Below, piece after piece: positions 1 to 8,711 of a stretch of DNA of 64,000 bases. The stretch is taken from contig NZ_QWET01000007.1 of the NCBI RefSeq assembly GCF_003573545.1, forward strand, positions 62,001 to 126,000, in the 5' to 3' direction. This stretch comes from Mariniphaga sediminis (lineage in GTDB: Bacteria; Bacteroidota; Bacteroidia; Bacteroidales; Prolixibacteraceae). Both the position numbers and the translations under genes were made by a program. How positions within the stretch are numbered: the first letter of the stretch is position 1; the number at the start of each line of letters is the position of its first letter. Below the pieces are notes generated by a model. That model had not been told where the DNA came from. It did not search any database and was given only the letters and a program-made list of their open reading frames with translations.

Positions 1-300
1 GGTCATTGTAAAGTGGTTCATGAACACATCCTTTGTAACTTCCCACTTTGCTGCAATTAATGGAGAGTTTGTGCGAAAGCGAATGGCTAAGCCACTCGGG
101 TTTTTCGATAATCCCCAAACCGGGGGGCGGGTTATTTTTTCCAGGCTGGCCGGCAACCGTTCGTAACGCGTTTGGGTATCGTCAAATCCTTTTCCAATAA
201 CCGGCAGCGTGGCTGCATCTACATATTTTAAACTGTCGACAGAAGACGTTAATCCAATAATGGGTAAAAACAAAGCAATAATCACCAACAAATTTCTCAT
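1..300 (-). CDS. SGNH/GDSL hydrolase, N-terminal part (runs off the window)
   Basis: The reading frame is open from an ATG at 300 to the window edge (100 codons seen, 3' end missing). It begins with a hydrophobic signal peptide (MRNLLVIIALFLPIIGL). The motifs VWGLSKNPSGLAIRFRT and AAKWEV then follow, typical of the small beta-sandwich that precedes the SGNH hydrolase domain in Bacteroidota esterases (GxDLY-type N-terminal domain). The catalytic SGNH part would lie outside the window, so activity is not shown. It is probably a periplasmic or outer-surface esterase acting on acylated glycans. It lies 46 bp downstream of the HydCB fusion gene on the same strand and may be a read-through passenger; nothing ties it functionally to that cluster. 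Confidence 0.75.
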   Translation of the reverse strand, partial: MRNLLVIIALFLPIIGLTSSVDSLKYVDAATLPVIGKGFDDTQTRYERLPASLEKITRPPVWGLSKNPSGLAIRFRTNSPLIAAKWEVTKDVFMNHFTMT

Positions 301-346
301 TCTATTCAATTTTTTATATCTGTACAAAATATAAATTTTTTAATTA

Positions 347-2689
347 CTATTTCACATCTATGGCATCCTCCGGGCAAACCGCACGGCAGGAATCACATTT
401 AATACATTGTTCTGTATCGATACTGTGCTTTTCGTGCGGGGTGAAAGGAATGGCCTCAACCGGGCATTTTTGTGCACACAATGTACAACCGATACAATTG
501 TCGTTGACAGAGTAGGTAATCAGTTCGGTACATTTCCCGGTGGGGCAAACACCATTGATGTGGGCCTCGTACTCATCGCGAAAATACATCAAAGTACTGA
601 TTACCGGGTTTGGGGCTGTTTTTCCCAGGCCACACAAACTGCCTTTTTTTGTCCATTCAGCCAGCTTTTCCAGTTCTTCAATGTCGCCCGGTTTCCCTTT
701 CCCGCTCGTAATATTTTCAAGAATGTCAAGCATCCGTTTGGTACCTACCCGACAGAAGGTACATTTCCCACACGATTCATCCTGCGTGAACGACAGAAAA
801 AAGCGGGCCATGTCCACCATACAGTCGGTGTCATCAAGCACTACCAGTCCGCCGGATCCCATCATTGCTCCCATTTCGGAAAGCGACTCGTAATTAATGG
901 GGGTGTCGGCATGTTCGGCCGGAATACATCCCCCGGAGGGGCCACCAATTTGTACGGCTTTAAATTTACGTCCGTTTGCAATGCCGCCGCCAATCTCTTC
1001 CACAACCTGCCGGATACTGACTCCCATAGGCACCTCAATCAATCCACCGCGTGCTACCTTCCCCGCCAGGGCAAAAACTTTTGTTCCGTAATTGCCATCG
1101 GTGCCAATCCCTTTAAATTTTTCAAAACCTTCGCGCAAAATATAGGAAATCTGCGCCATTGTTTCCGTGTTATTTACCAATGTTGGATTTCCCCATAATC
1201 CCTTCTGTGCCGGAAATGGAGGACGTATTCTGGGAAAACCACGGCTTCCTTCAATGGATGAAATCAGTGCTGTTTCCTCGCCGCAAACAAATGCGCCGGC
1301 TCCCTCATATATGATCAGGTCTAAATCGAAACCGGTGCCCATGATATTTTTCCCCAGAAAATTGTTTTCACGACAAATTTCCAATGCCTTTCTTATGCGT
1401 TTCACTGCCAAAGGATATTCAGCCCGAATATAAAAATAGCCCTGGTGGATCCCCGTAGCGTAGGCGGCAATTATCATCCCCTCAATGACCCGGTAGGGAT
1501 AACTTTCAAGGAGCATCCGGTCCATAAATGCACCGGGATCGCCTTCGTCGCCATTGCAGATGAGGTATTTTGTTTCGCTTTTTTCTTTTCTTACCAGTTC
1601 CCATTTAATGCCAGTGGGGAATCCGGCGCCGCCCCGTCCGCGAATACCGCTGTTTTTTACTTCTTCGATTACTGCCTCCGGCGAAAGTGATTCAAACATT
1701 TTTTTTAACGCCGAAAATCCGCCCCTGCGTTGGTATTCATCAATATCGAGCGGATTGATAATTCCACGATATTCGGTAGCAATTGGTACCTGGTTTCCGA
1801 GGAATGATGCCACCGGCTTTTCGCGCATGCTGATTTCGTATCGCTCCACGCCATCCCAATTCCGGTCGGTTTGGATTTCTTCGGCAAAATGAAACAGCTT
1901 GTTTTTTATCCGGGAAAGAATATTGGGGGGATCAAAATGGGTTTCGATAATATTTTTTACATCTTCCGGTTTTACTTTGGCATAAAGGGTAGGTTCCCCT
2001 TCATTGGGAACGATTTCCACCAACGGAACCTGATGGCACATGCCTACGCAGCCTACATGTTTCAGCTTAACGCGCAGTCCGCTGTTGTTAACCACGCTCT
2101 CCACTTCCTTCTCAATTTCTCCGCTGCCGCTGGCCACACAACAGGAACCCAGTCCAATACGTATTTCTCCTTTTATTGCTGAACCATCAGCCTTTCTGAC
2201 TTTTGGAGTTCCTTTTTCACCATGGCGGCTTTCAAAATCTTCAATCACCTTGTCCACCTGGTCCGGAGCAACATGGCCATAAGTAATATCGTCCACCTGA
2301 ACCACCGGGGCTAAAGTACAGCACCCCAGGCAACTTACTTTTTCCAGGGTGTATTTACCTGATTTATCGGTATCTGTTCCTTTTGGCAGGTCAAAGTGCC
2401 TTCTGAAGGCGTCATGTACCAGGCCGGCACCCTTCACATGACATGCCGTGCCCACACAAATTTTTACGAGATGCTCTCCGGCGGGCTGCATCCTGAACTG
2501 TTTGTAAAAACTGGCTACCCCCACAATCTCAGACGGAGTGATGGACGTTTTTTCAGCCAGGTATTTCAAGGCCTCCTGCGGCAAATAATTGTATTCCTTT
2601 TGAATAGCCTGCAAAATAGGAATCAGGTTCTTTTTTTGCGAACCGTTTTCCCTGATTATTTGGTCGATATTTTGAAAATGGTTTGTCAT
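347..2689 (-). CDS. Fused NuoE/HydC-NuoF/HydB type NADH-oxidising flavo-iron-sulfur protein (780 aa)
   Basis: Domain order seen: a NuoE-like thioredoxin fold with a [2Fe-2S] site (C78, C83, C120, C124); a second thioredoxin-like [2Fe-2S] domain (C183/C184, C214, C218); the NuoF FMN/NADH domain (RGRGGAGFPTG 350-360, CNGDEGDPGAF 378-388, GAGAFVCGEETA 463-474); an SLBB region; a [4Fe-4S] site (CGKCTFC 640-646, C686); and two C-terminal ferredoxin clusters (C732-C742, C762-C772). CPTGKC at 715-720 sits where HydB proteins have an extra metal site. This is the architecture of the gamma and beta subunits of trimeric [FeFe]-hydrogenases such as Thermotoga HydC+HydB, fused into one chain of about the summed length. 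It should move electrons between NAD(H) and iron-sulfur partners in the cytoplasm. No HydA or NuoG lies beside it; the neighbours are membrane and periplasmic ferredoxins, so its partner may differ. Electron bifurcation is inference. Confidence 0.85.
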   Translation of the reverse strand: MTNHFQNIDQIIRENGSQKKNLIPILQAIQKEYNYLPQEALKYLAEKTSITPSEIVGVASFYKQFRMQPAGEHLVKICVGTACHVKGAGLVHDAFRRHFDLPKGTDTDKSGKYTLEKVSCLGCCTLAPVVQVDDITYGHVAPDQVDKVIEDFESRHGEKGTPKVRKADGSAIKGEIRIGLGSCCVASGSGEIEKEVESVVNNSGLRVKLKHVGCVGMCHQVPLVEIVPNEGEPTLYAKVKPEDVKNIIETHFDPPNILSRIKNKLFHFAEEIQTDRNWDGVERYEISMREKPVASFLGNQVPIATEYRGIINPLDIDEYQRRGGFSALKKMFESLSPEAVIEEVKNSGIRGRGGAGFPTGIKWELVRKEKSETKYLICNGDEGDPGAFMDRMLLESYPYRVIEGMIIAAYATGIHQGYFYIRAEYPLAVKRIRKALEICRENNFLGKNIMGTGFDLDLIIYEGAGAFVCGEETALISSIEGSRGFPRIRPPFPAQKGLWGNPTLVNNTETMAQISYILREGFEKFKGIGTDGNYGTKVFALAGKVARGGLIEVPMGVSIRQVVEEIGGGIANGRKFKAVQIGGPSGGCIPAEHADTPINYESLSEMGAMMGSGGLVVLDDTDCMVDMARFFLSFTQDESCGKCTFCRVGTKRMLDILENITSGKGKPGDIEELEKLAEWTKKGSLCGLGKTAPNPVISTLMYFRDEYEAHINGVCPTGKCTELITYSVNDNCIGCTLCAQKCPVEAIPFTPHEKHSIDTEQCIKCDSCRAVCPEDAIDVK

Positions 2690-2725
2690 ATTTGGTTTCC
2701 TGCAAAGTAGCAGAGACGCAAAATT

Positions 2726-4594
2726 TTATTTTCCGATACAATATAAATTATTTTCTCCCCTGATATAAATCCGTCCGTCGGCAAATGCCGGTGTTGTTCC
2801 TGCAGTTTCTCCCAGTTCATTTTCAGCGATCAGTTTCATTTCTTTGGCGTATTCATAAATACGCATTACCCCGTCGTTGTCCATCATAAAAAGTTTCCCA
2901 TCGGCAAATACCGGCGAAGAGTAGAGCGTTGTGCCTACATCGTGTTCCCAATACTGGTCTCCGGTTTTTGCATCGTAGCAAACCAGCACGCCATAGCTGG
3001 TTGCGATAAAAAGCAACCCGTCGTGTGCCAGCGGACTGGCCGCTTCGGGCAGGTACATGTCGTTTTCCCAGATAATATTTTGGGTATTCACATCAATGGC
3101 AACCAGGCGTGCATATTCGTTGGCCGCATAAACAATTCCGCTATGGAATGCAACCGACGGCCCTACTTCGCCCATCATACATTCCACCGACCAAAGTTCT
3201 TTTCCGGATTGTGCATCGTAACCTGCCACAATGGGGTCGGCAGTCAGGATTACCTGGTATTTACCGTCAACCTGAGCGATGACCGGACTGGCCCAGGAGA
3301 TTTTGGCGTCGCGGACCGTTTCCCAAACTGTTTCGCCGGTGGAAGTATTCAGCGCCAATATCTTGCCGCCTTTATTGGTGTCGTATTGAACGAATAATTT
3401 ATTATCCCAGGTAATCAGTGAAGAAGAATGCCCGTAATGATTGTCCGGAACGCCAAGGTTTTTCGCCCAAACCCGGTTGCCGTTCATGTCAAAAGCAACT
3501 ACATCGCCGGTGGCAAAAATGGCATAAACCCGCTGTCCGTCGGTGGTAACTGTTGGCGCAGAAAGACCGGTGTCATCTGTTACGCGGGGCGATGTGGATG
3601 GCGAACCGGGAATATTACCGGCATTGCCTGTCCACAGCAGTTTTCCGTCGTTCCGGTTAAAGCAGTAAACTTCGCGGCTTTGTTCGTCGGCGCCGGCTAC
3701 AAATACCTTTTCGCCCCAAATTACGGGCGAGTTGTAACCTTGTTTTGGCACGGGAGACTTCCAAAGAATATGGGTTCCGTCAGTACCGTTCCAGTTGGTG
3801 GGGATATTTTCATGATAAATTACCCCTTGTCCCAACGGGCCGCGGAAGGAGTTATGATTTTTTCTGACGATATCAATTGTCATTGACGGCACGGGTGTTT
3901 TGGTTGCGGCTTTTTCCGGTTCGGGAGCAGGTTTTTCAACTTCCCTGGTGGCCACTTCCTGAACCACTGGTTTTTCCGGTGTAAGAGCTTCTTGCTCTGC
4001 TTCGGGCGCTGTTTCTACTGGCTGTTCTGTAACTTCTCCCACATCTATTACTTCAATTTTATCTTCCACCGTTTCGTCGGACGGCTCGTTCAATGCTTCG
4101 CCTGATGTGGTTTCCCAGTTATATCTTTCGAGGTAATTGACCGTTGTAAATGAGGCTGCAATGGCCAGGGCAAATACAATTCCCCCAACAATAACGATTC
4201 CTTTTTGAGCCAGAATTCGACCAGCAATTTCATTCTCCAATACCTTTTCCGGCTCTTCAATCCGGGTTTTCTGTGAATAATAAACCCGTAATGCAAAAGC
4301 AAGCACAATAACACCGAACAGGAGCAAATAGGCACCGGTTTTTACCTGCCACTGACTGCTGAAGTATGCTTTCCGCGCCAGTAAATCGTAATGGCGGATT
4401 TCGGTTTTCAGCCCGTCGTTGTTCGGATCTTCCTGCAAGCGCTCAACGAGTGTTTCAAGTCCTTTACTTTCGATGGGATCGTTTTTGGAAAACTGCCAAA
4501 AGTTGAGGAGCAACAGCAAAGCCACTACCGAGCAAAAAATCCCGGAAATAACGGCAACATTTTGGGCTAGTTTCAATTTATCGTTGTTGGTCAT
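2726..4594 (-). CDS. Membrane-anchored PQQ-like beta-propeller protein (622 aa)
   Basis: Three hydrophobic segments (about residues 12-33, 84-105 and 132-152) are followed by an acidic, Pro/Glu/Val-rich linker (about 160-235) and a C-terminal beta-propeller of BamB/PQQ-like repeats. Repeats are recognisable from blades such as ALNTSTGETVWE, GYDAQSGKELWS and CYDAKTGDQYWE. The propeller should be periplasmic. Its entry motif SFRGPLGQG parallels the WRGP motif of three further propellers at 8712-12715. No quinoprotein catalytic motif is evident, so PQQ binding is not claimed; a scaffold or docking role is more likely. It lies 36 bp upstream of the HydCB fusion and 68 bp downstream of the NapH-like gene, probably one operon. 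The membrane anchor plus long linker is unusual for this repeat family and suggests tethering to the membrane complex next door. Confidence 0.8.
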   Translation of the reverse strand: MTNNDKLKLAQNVAVISGIFCSVVALLLLLNFWQFSKNDPIESKGLETLVERLQEDPNNDGLKTEIRHYDLLARKAYFSSQWQVKTGAYLLLFGVIVLAFALRVYYSQKTRIEEPEKVLENEIAGRILAQKGIVIVGGIVFALAIAASFTTVNYLERYNWETTSGEALNEPSDETVEDKIEVIDVGEVTEQPVETAPEAEQEALTPEKPVVQEVATREVEKPAPEPEKAATKTPVPSMTIDIVRKNHNSFRGPLGQGVIYHENIPTNWNGTDGTHILWKSPVPKQGYNSPVIWGEKVFVAGADEQSREVYCFNRNDGKLLWTGNAGNIPGSPSTSPRVTDDTGLSAPTVTTDGQRVYAIFATGDVVAFDMNGNRVWAKNLGVPDNHYGHSSSLITWDNKLFVQYDTNKGGKILALNTSTGETVWETVRDAKISWASPVIAQVDGKYQVILTADPIVAGYDAQSGKELWSVECMMGEVGPSVAFHSGIVYAANEYARLVAIDVNTQNIIWENDMYLPEAASPLAHDGLLFIATSYGVLVCYDAKTGDQYWEHDVGTTLYSSPVFADGKLFMMDNDGVMRIYEYAKEMKLIAENELGETAGTTPAFADGRIYIRGENNLYCIGK

Positions 4595-4640
4595 TTTTAT
4601 TATAATTTCAACTGTAAACCTTTTTTATTCTTTTATATGC

Positions 4641-4659
4641 GGTTGCAACCCTTGCAACC
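4641..4659. repeat. Intercistronic hairpin, 8-bp arms
   Basis: GGTTGCAA and TTGCAACC are perfect inverted arms around a 3-nt loop, between the propeller gene and the NapH-like gene. There is no T-tract, so this is more likely an mRNA-stabilising or dispersed palindrome than a terminator. Confidence 0.6.
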
Positions 4660-4662
4660 TGT

Positions 4663-5925
4663 TTATTTCTCTACCGGACAATAATCCATACACCTCCCGC
4701 AACTGAAACAGTTTCCTTTGTGGGGAACATAATCCTGACGTTTTCTGAAAACAACCGTATTCAGTAAAGTCATCCCGATAACCAGACCTAAAAAGCCGCC
4801 GGCAATCATACTTCCTATATAAAATTTTCCCCGGAGGATTTCAGCTTCCTGTACCAGCGTTTCCATGGTTTTTCCTGAAGCCAGGAAAGTTTGTACGTCG
4901 ATATTGTCCGGGTCATTTTTTATTTCGGGATTGGAAATCAGTAATTCAGCCAGATAAACATCGGGATTCGCTTTCGATAACCAGGTGTGCGATTGTTTCC
5001 CTACAAGCACTCCGGCAGCAATCCAAAGGGGAATAAGCAATGCATAAACTAAAAATCGTTTGGGCCCCAGGCCCGATTTGAGCACTTCCTTTTCATTGGT
5101 AGGATAATCTATGGCATCGAATGGACATGAGTTGGTACATAATTTACACTGAATGCATGCTGCCGGTGTGATGGAAAGGTGCCATTTCGAAAAGCGTGAC
5201 ATCCAGTTCAGCAAAACACTGTACGGGCAAAAGAAACGGCAGTAAGGCCGGGCTACAAACATGCCCATCAGTAAAAAGCTGATCCCCAGCACCACCATAT
5301 GAAATTTGGCATCCATTCGGAAAATACCCACAAACGGATCGTAGCGGCAGATGATAAAGTCGGTTCCGGTGGCAGCAAACAGTACGGCCAGCGAAAGGTA
5401 AATGTAGGGAATCAGGCCCAGGGTTTTGTTCAGCCACTTGGGTAAGCTAATCGGTTTAATAATTACCACATCCTGAATTGCCCCCAGCGGGCAGGCCCCG
5501 GCACAAAATGTCCTTCCGAAAAAAAGGGTAAATGCCAAAGGCAAAATAAAAAACAGCAGTGCCGTAAGAGAAATGGCATAAGTAGGATCAGCGAACGAAA
5601 GGGCAACATTCTGAATGGCCCCGATGGAGCAAATGCAGCCGTTCCGGTAAAAACCGAAGTAGATAAGCGTAAAAACCGAAAGCCACAAAATACCTTGGCG
5701 CGAACGTTTTTTAATGGCCAACCATGTAGCAAGCGAAAGCACTACCAATAAAACCAGTACATCGAAATACTCCAGAGACAACGCACGTGGTTCCGGTGTT
5801 TGGGTGGAAGGCTGTACGTAGCCTGATTCGAACTCGGGTTTTGGAAAGCGTTGCTGCTGCGCCAAAACAGGCAACGTAAAAGTCAGCAAGTAAAAAATAA
5901 AAAATATGTATTTCAGTTTTTTCAT
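4663..5925 (-). CDS. NapH/NosR-like polytopic membrane ferredoxin (420 aa)
   Basis: An N-terminal signal-like segment (MKKLKYIFFIFYLLTF) is followed by about six to seven transmembrane helices. Paired cysteine motifs of the NapH/NosR/CcoG type are present: CAGACPLGAIQD (C141, C145) and YCRFFCPYSVLL (C229, C233). A classical [4Fe-4S] motif CIQCKLCTNSCPFDAI (C257-C267) comes next, and a second CxxCxxCxxxCP motif (C406-C416) lies at the extreme C terminus. Proteins of this family pass electrons between the quinone pool and periplasmic or cytoplasmic iron-sulfur partners. The first cysteine pair region also has a companion CICSIGAIQ (C97, C99). It is 6 bp from the Tat ferredoxin gene upstream, an arrangement like napG-napH. 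It lacks the NosR FMN domain. The redox partners and direction of flow are inferred from neighbours only. Confidence 0.8.
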   Translation of the reverse strand: MKKLKYIFFIFYLLTFTLPVLAQQQRFPKPEFESGYVQPSTQTPEPRALSLEYFDVLVLLVVLSLATWLAIKKRSRQGILWLSVFTLIYFGFYRNGCICSIGAIQNVALSFADPTYAISLTALLFFILPLAFTLFFGRTFCAGACPLGAIQDVVIIKPISLPKWLNKTLGLIPYIYLSLAVLFAATGTDFIICRYDPFVGIFRMDAKFHMVVLGISFLLMGMFVARPYCRFFCPYSVLLNWMSRFSKWHLSITPAACIQCKLCTNSCPFDAIDYPTNEKEVLKSGLGPKRFLVYALLIPLWIAAGVLVGKQSHTWLSKANPDVYLAELLISNPEIKNDPDNIDVQTFLASGKTMETLVQEAEILRGKFYIGSMIAGGFLGLVIGMTLLNTVVFRKRQDYVPHKGNCFSCGRCMDYCPVEK

Positions 5926-5931
5926 TGTTCG

Positions 5932-6510
5932 TCAGGATTCCGGGTTTTTTGAAAAGTCTCCTTTTATGTGGTATGCCTCACTGGCTTTTACCCTTTTAAT
6001 GGCATCCGACGGGCAAACACGGGCAATGGAACATTCGTTGCAGTTCAGGCAAATATCATGGATTATTTGCAGGTGAAGCGAACCATTCCCAAAGGAGGTA
6101 CATCCTTCCACGCATTTGGCGCAACCGATACAAAGGTCTTCATTTATAATGTATTCAAAATAAGGTTCTTCAATGAATTTACGTTCGATTGCGGCAGTGG
6201 GGCAGAGCTGGTTCTCGGCGGCTGTACTTAATGCATTGGCATCGGGTTTGAAATAGCCGCCACACAAATCGCAGTAGCCGCAAAGATCGTAGGCGTGAAC
6301 ACATTTAACGGCGGAAGGAGACATGATACAATCAGTGGCACAGCGTCCGCATTGGGTACATTCAAACGGATCGATTTGCCATACGTAATCATCTTTCACC
6401 ACTTTGCTCAACGCCAGACCGCTGACACTGCCCAGTGCCAGCGCCAAGGACAACCGAACCCCGCTCTGTATGAATTCGCGTCTGTTTTTCGATTTACTTT
6501 TGTCTTCCAT
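5932..6510 (-). CDS. Tat-exported ferredoxin-type protein with about four [4Fe-4S] sites (192 aa)
   Basis: A twin-arginine signal is visible (NRREFI, R10-R11, followed by a hydrophobic stretch to about residue 35), so the protein should be folded with its clusters and exported. Seventeen cysteines form ferredoxin-like motifs: CTQCGRCATDC (51-61), CGYCDLC (77-83) with C103, CIGCAKCVEGC (127-137), and CLNCNECSIARVC (154-166). This resembles NapG/NrfC-type periplasmic electron carriers. It ends 6 bp before the NapH-like gene, which predicts a NapGH-like pair. Signal cleavage is uncertain, because NapG-type proteins can stay anchored. No nitrate or nitrite reductase gene is in the window, so the terminal acceptor is unknown. 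Confidence 0.82.
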   Translation of the reverse strand: MEDKSKSKNRREFIQSGVRLSLALALGSVSGLALSKVVKDDYVWQIDPFECTQCGRCATDCIMSPSAVKCVHAYDLCGYCDLCGGYFKPDANALSTAAENQLCPTAAIERKFIEEPYFEYIINEDLCIGCAKCVEGCTSFGNGSLHLQIIHDICLNCNECSIARVCPSDAIKRVKASEAYHIKGDFSKNPES

Positions 6511-6645
6511 CTGATTCTATTCTCTAAATCTTAATCATCGTCTCCATATGCGGCGCATGGTTTGTTTGCTTTTCAAACGATCTGCCAGCTTGCGCCTTAT
6601 TAAATCCGGACATCATTTTCCCCATGGGGAAACAAGATTAAACTC

Positions 6646-6858
6646 CTACGGAGTTTTTTCCTGTTGTTGTTCATTCTGTTTGGTCTCTGCAGCCTGTGGC
6701 AGTTCGCAACGGGCAAACTGACCGCATTTTTGGCAGGCCGGTGAAACCGAACAGGTAGTATCTACCTTTTTATGAACCACCAGGTATCCTGCGGTGGCAG
6801 CCATTGCCCCCAGGATTAAAATCCGGCCTCCGGTTTTTATAAATTCTTTTCGGTTCAT
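6646..6858 (-). CDS. Small Tat-like signal protein with a four-Cys motif (70 aa)
   Basis: The protein starts NRKEFIKTGGR, a Tat-like signal with RK in place of RR, then a single hydrophobic helix. A compact motif CSVSPACQKCGQFARC (four Cys spaced 6-2-5) and a Gln/Glu-rich tail follow. The cysteines could bind an iron-sulfur cluster or another metal. The same start (R-R/K-E-F-I) is shared with the adjacent ferredoxin at 5932-6510, so the pair may be co-exported. I do not recognise a named family. Its place inside the electron-transfer operon suggests a small periplasmic subunit or carrier, which is inference. Confidence 0.65.
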   Translation of the reverse strand: MNRKEFIKTGGRILILGAMAATAGYLVVHKKVDTTCSVSPACQKCGQFARCELPQAAETKQNEQQQEKTP

Positions 6859-6955
6859 TGCATTTTTAATCTTTTACTTTTTGGTGCCCTGCGCATCCGT
6901 ATCTCAACCCATTCATGCGGATGCACTTTTTTACTCATTTTTTACCACCATCAGA

Positions 6956-7930
6956 CTAAAGTCCGGTGCTGTTTTTTGGTTTGAATACCCGCACTACTTT
7001 TTTATCAAAATCGAGTGCATATATATTGTTTTGGTTGTCAGCGGCCACATCGGGCGCCTGACCTTCCTCTGTAAATTTTTCGGGTGCAGCAACCACTCCT
7101 TCAAACTCTCCGGAACGTTTATGGATTTTAATTCTTACCAATCCTTTTTCGCTGGTTACATAGCGCCCGTCGTTCAGAAACGTAAAATGCGACGGATTGC
7201 AGCATCCGCTAAACCCGTCCACAGTCATTCCTGTTTTTTTCCAGTGAGAGCGAAGATTCCCTTCAAAGGTGTAATTCTCAAAAGCATGAAGGCCGGGATT
7301 TACCACCCACAGTTCGTTTTCATCGTTTACATTCAAATCGAAACAAGGGCTGGGGATAATAAATCCATGAAGCGCATCCTCATCAGCCTTTCCCTCAAAT
7401 TCTCCCCGCATTTCACCTTCTGCAGAAAAGCGAATCACACGCCTGTTGCCGGCATCGGCTACAAACACATTATTTTCAGTGGCGGCAATGGCTGTTATCA
7501 ACGAATTTTCTTTCAGCGGTTGCCACTCATCCAACACGTTTCCCGCTTCATCATAAATCAGAATACGGTTGTCGATTGCCAAAAAAACTTTTCCGTCCCA
7601 AACTTCAATAGCCTGCACTTTCCCCGGCAGGTTAAATTCTGAGCTCAATACCCCTGATAAGTCAATAATTTTCAGGCTTCTGTCGCCGGCGACATAGATT
7701 TTTTTATTTTGAATGGCAAGGGCAGCAGGTTCTTGAAAACCAATCCTGAAATTTTTGGATTCTTTGTAATGAATCAAGTCCGGATTGACCGATTTAAATG
7801 CCTCCACATCGTATGCAAACGGATTGGGCCTGCTACGGTTGGGACGATCAGAAACATAATCGCCCACAATGACCACCACAATTATAACCGTCAGAATGAG
7901 GAGAAAAATGATGATTCCTTTGTTCTTCAT
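6956..7930 (-). CDS. Membrane-anchored NHL-type beta-propeller (324 aa)
   Basis: A single N-terminal transmembrane helix (about residues 5-24, IIIFLLILTVIIVVVIVGDYV) is followed by NHL/SMP-30-like blades, for example VFVADAGNRRVIRFSAEGE and NIYALDFDKKVVRVFKP. GFSGCCNPSHFTF in the middle carries an adjacent Cys pair that could be a disulfide or metal site. The protein is expected in the periplasm, tethered to the inner membrane. It is the first gene of the tight run that leads to the HydCB fusion, about 100 bp upstream of the 70-aa protein. Function is unknown; a structural or sensing subunit of the redox complex is one reading. Confidence 0.75.
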   Translation of the reverse strand: MKNKGIIIFLLILTVIIVVVIVGDYVSDRPNRSRPNPFAYDVEAFKSVNPDLIHYKESKNFRIGFQEPAALAIQNKKIYVAGDRSLKIIDLSGVLSSEFNLPGKVQAIEVWDGKVFLAIDNRILIYDEAGNVLDEWQPLKENSLITAIAATENNVFVADAGNRRVIRFSAEGEMRGEFEGKADEDALHGFIIPSPCFDLNVNDENELWVVNPGLHAFENYTFEGNLRSHWKKTGMTVDGFSGCCNPSHFTFLNDGRYVTSEKGLVRIKIHKRSGEFEGVVAAPEKFTEEGQAPDVAADNQNNIYALDFDKKVVRVFKPKNSTGL

Positions 7931-8020
7931 TTTTTATCTTTTAGTAATAAAAAACACAATCAAAAAACCAGGACTGAAACATTTATTCATGTTGCAAAAA
8001 CAAGTATTTCTAAATCTTTT

Positions 8021-8698
8021 TTAATTAATTTTTTCCAATTCTACAGCGTATTCCCTGATAACAACTGTATCGTTCAAACCAAAATTTAATATTGAGTTTT
8101 CATCAAATGTATTATTAAACCCGGTCCCCACAAAAGCTCCGTTTTCAATAGTATAGCCAGCAAAATCAATAAAAGGAATAATTAACTTTTCATTGTTTTC
8201 GACAGCATAATAACATTGCTTAAAATGGACTGATTTACGAAATCCGGTTGTCCAGGGAAGATTATATTCTACATAATAAATGGGAGAATATTTAAACAAA
8301 CTGCTTTTAACAAATGATGAATTTAAGATTGGAAATTTTGTTGTATCCTGACTTTCCCAGTAGGTTACCCCGTTATATCTGTGAACAGTTCTTATTTTTT
8401 CTTCCGGTGTTTCATCAATCTGCAATTGTATCGTATCGGCAGAAATATAAGTTACTGTTATTCCTTTATATTCCGATGATTCTTTTTTTTCAGCCAAATA
8501 AGATTTAAATCTGTTAATTACTTCTTCATTCGAAGTAATTTCCCCGTTTTTTGCAAAAACTTTTACAACAGATTCTGTTTCATAACTGTAAACGTATTGA
8601 ACCGGATATTCCGGTACTTTTTCTGTCTCGTCTTTTTTGCAGGATAATATTCCTGTTAACAACAATAGAATAATTAGTATGAGTTGATAATTTTTCAT
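8021..8698 (-). CDS. Hypothetical lipoprotein (225 aa)
   Basis: A lipoprotein signal is clear (MKNYQLILIILLLLTGILSC, lipobox Cys at 20, then KKDETEK). The rest is low in recognisable motifs, rich in Tyr, Thr and Asn, and looks like a beta-rich surface or periplasmic domain. I do not recognise a family. It sits between two propeller genes on the same strand (90 bp and 13 bp spacing). Its coding is more AT-rich than its neighbours, so it may be a later insertion into the propeller cluster. Confidence 0.6.
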   Translation of the reverse strand: MKNYQLILIILLLLTGILSCKKDETEKVPEYPVQYVYSYETESVVKVFAKNGEITSNEEVINRFKSYLAEKKESSEYKGITVTYISADTIQLQIDETPEEKIRTVHRYNGVTYWESQDTTKFPILNSSFVKSSLFKYSPIYYVEYNLPWTTGFRKSVHFKQCYYAVENNEKLIIPFIDFAGYTIENGAFVGTGFNNTFDENSILNFGLNDTVVIREYAVELEKIN

Positions 8699-8711
8699 AG
8701 TTTCAAGAAGT

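Noticed and set aside
407-2710. Several plus-strand open frames opposite the HydCB fusion gene
   Set aside because: They are antisense shadows; the minus-strand frame has all family motifs.
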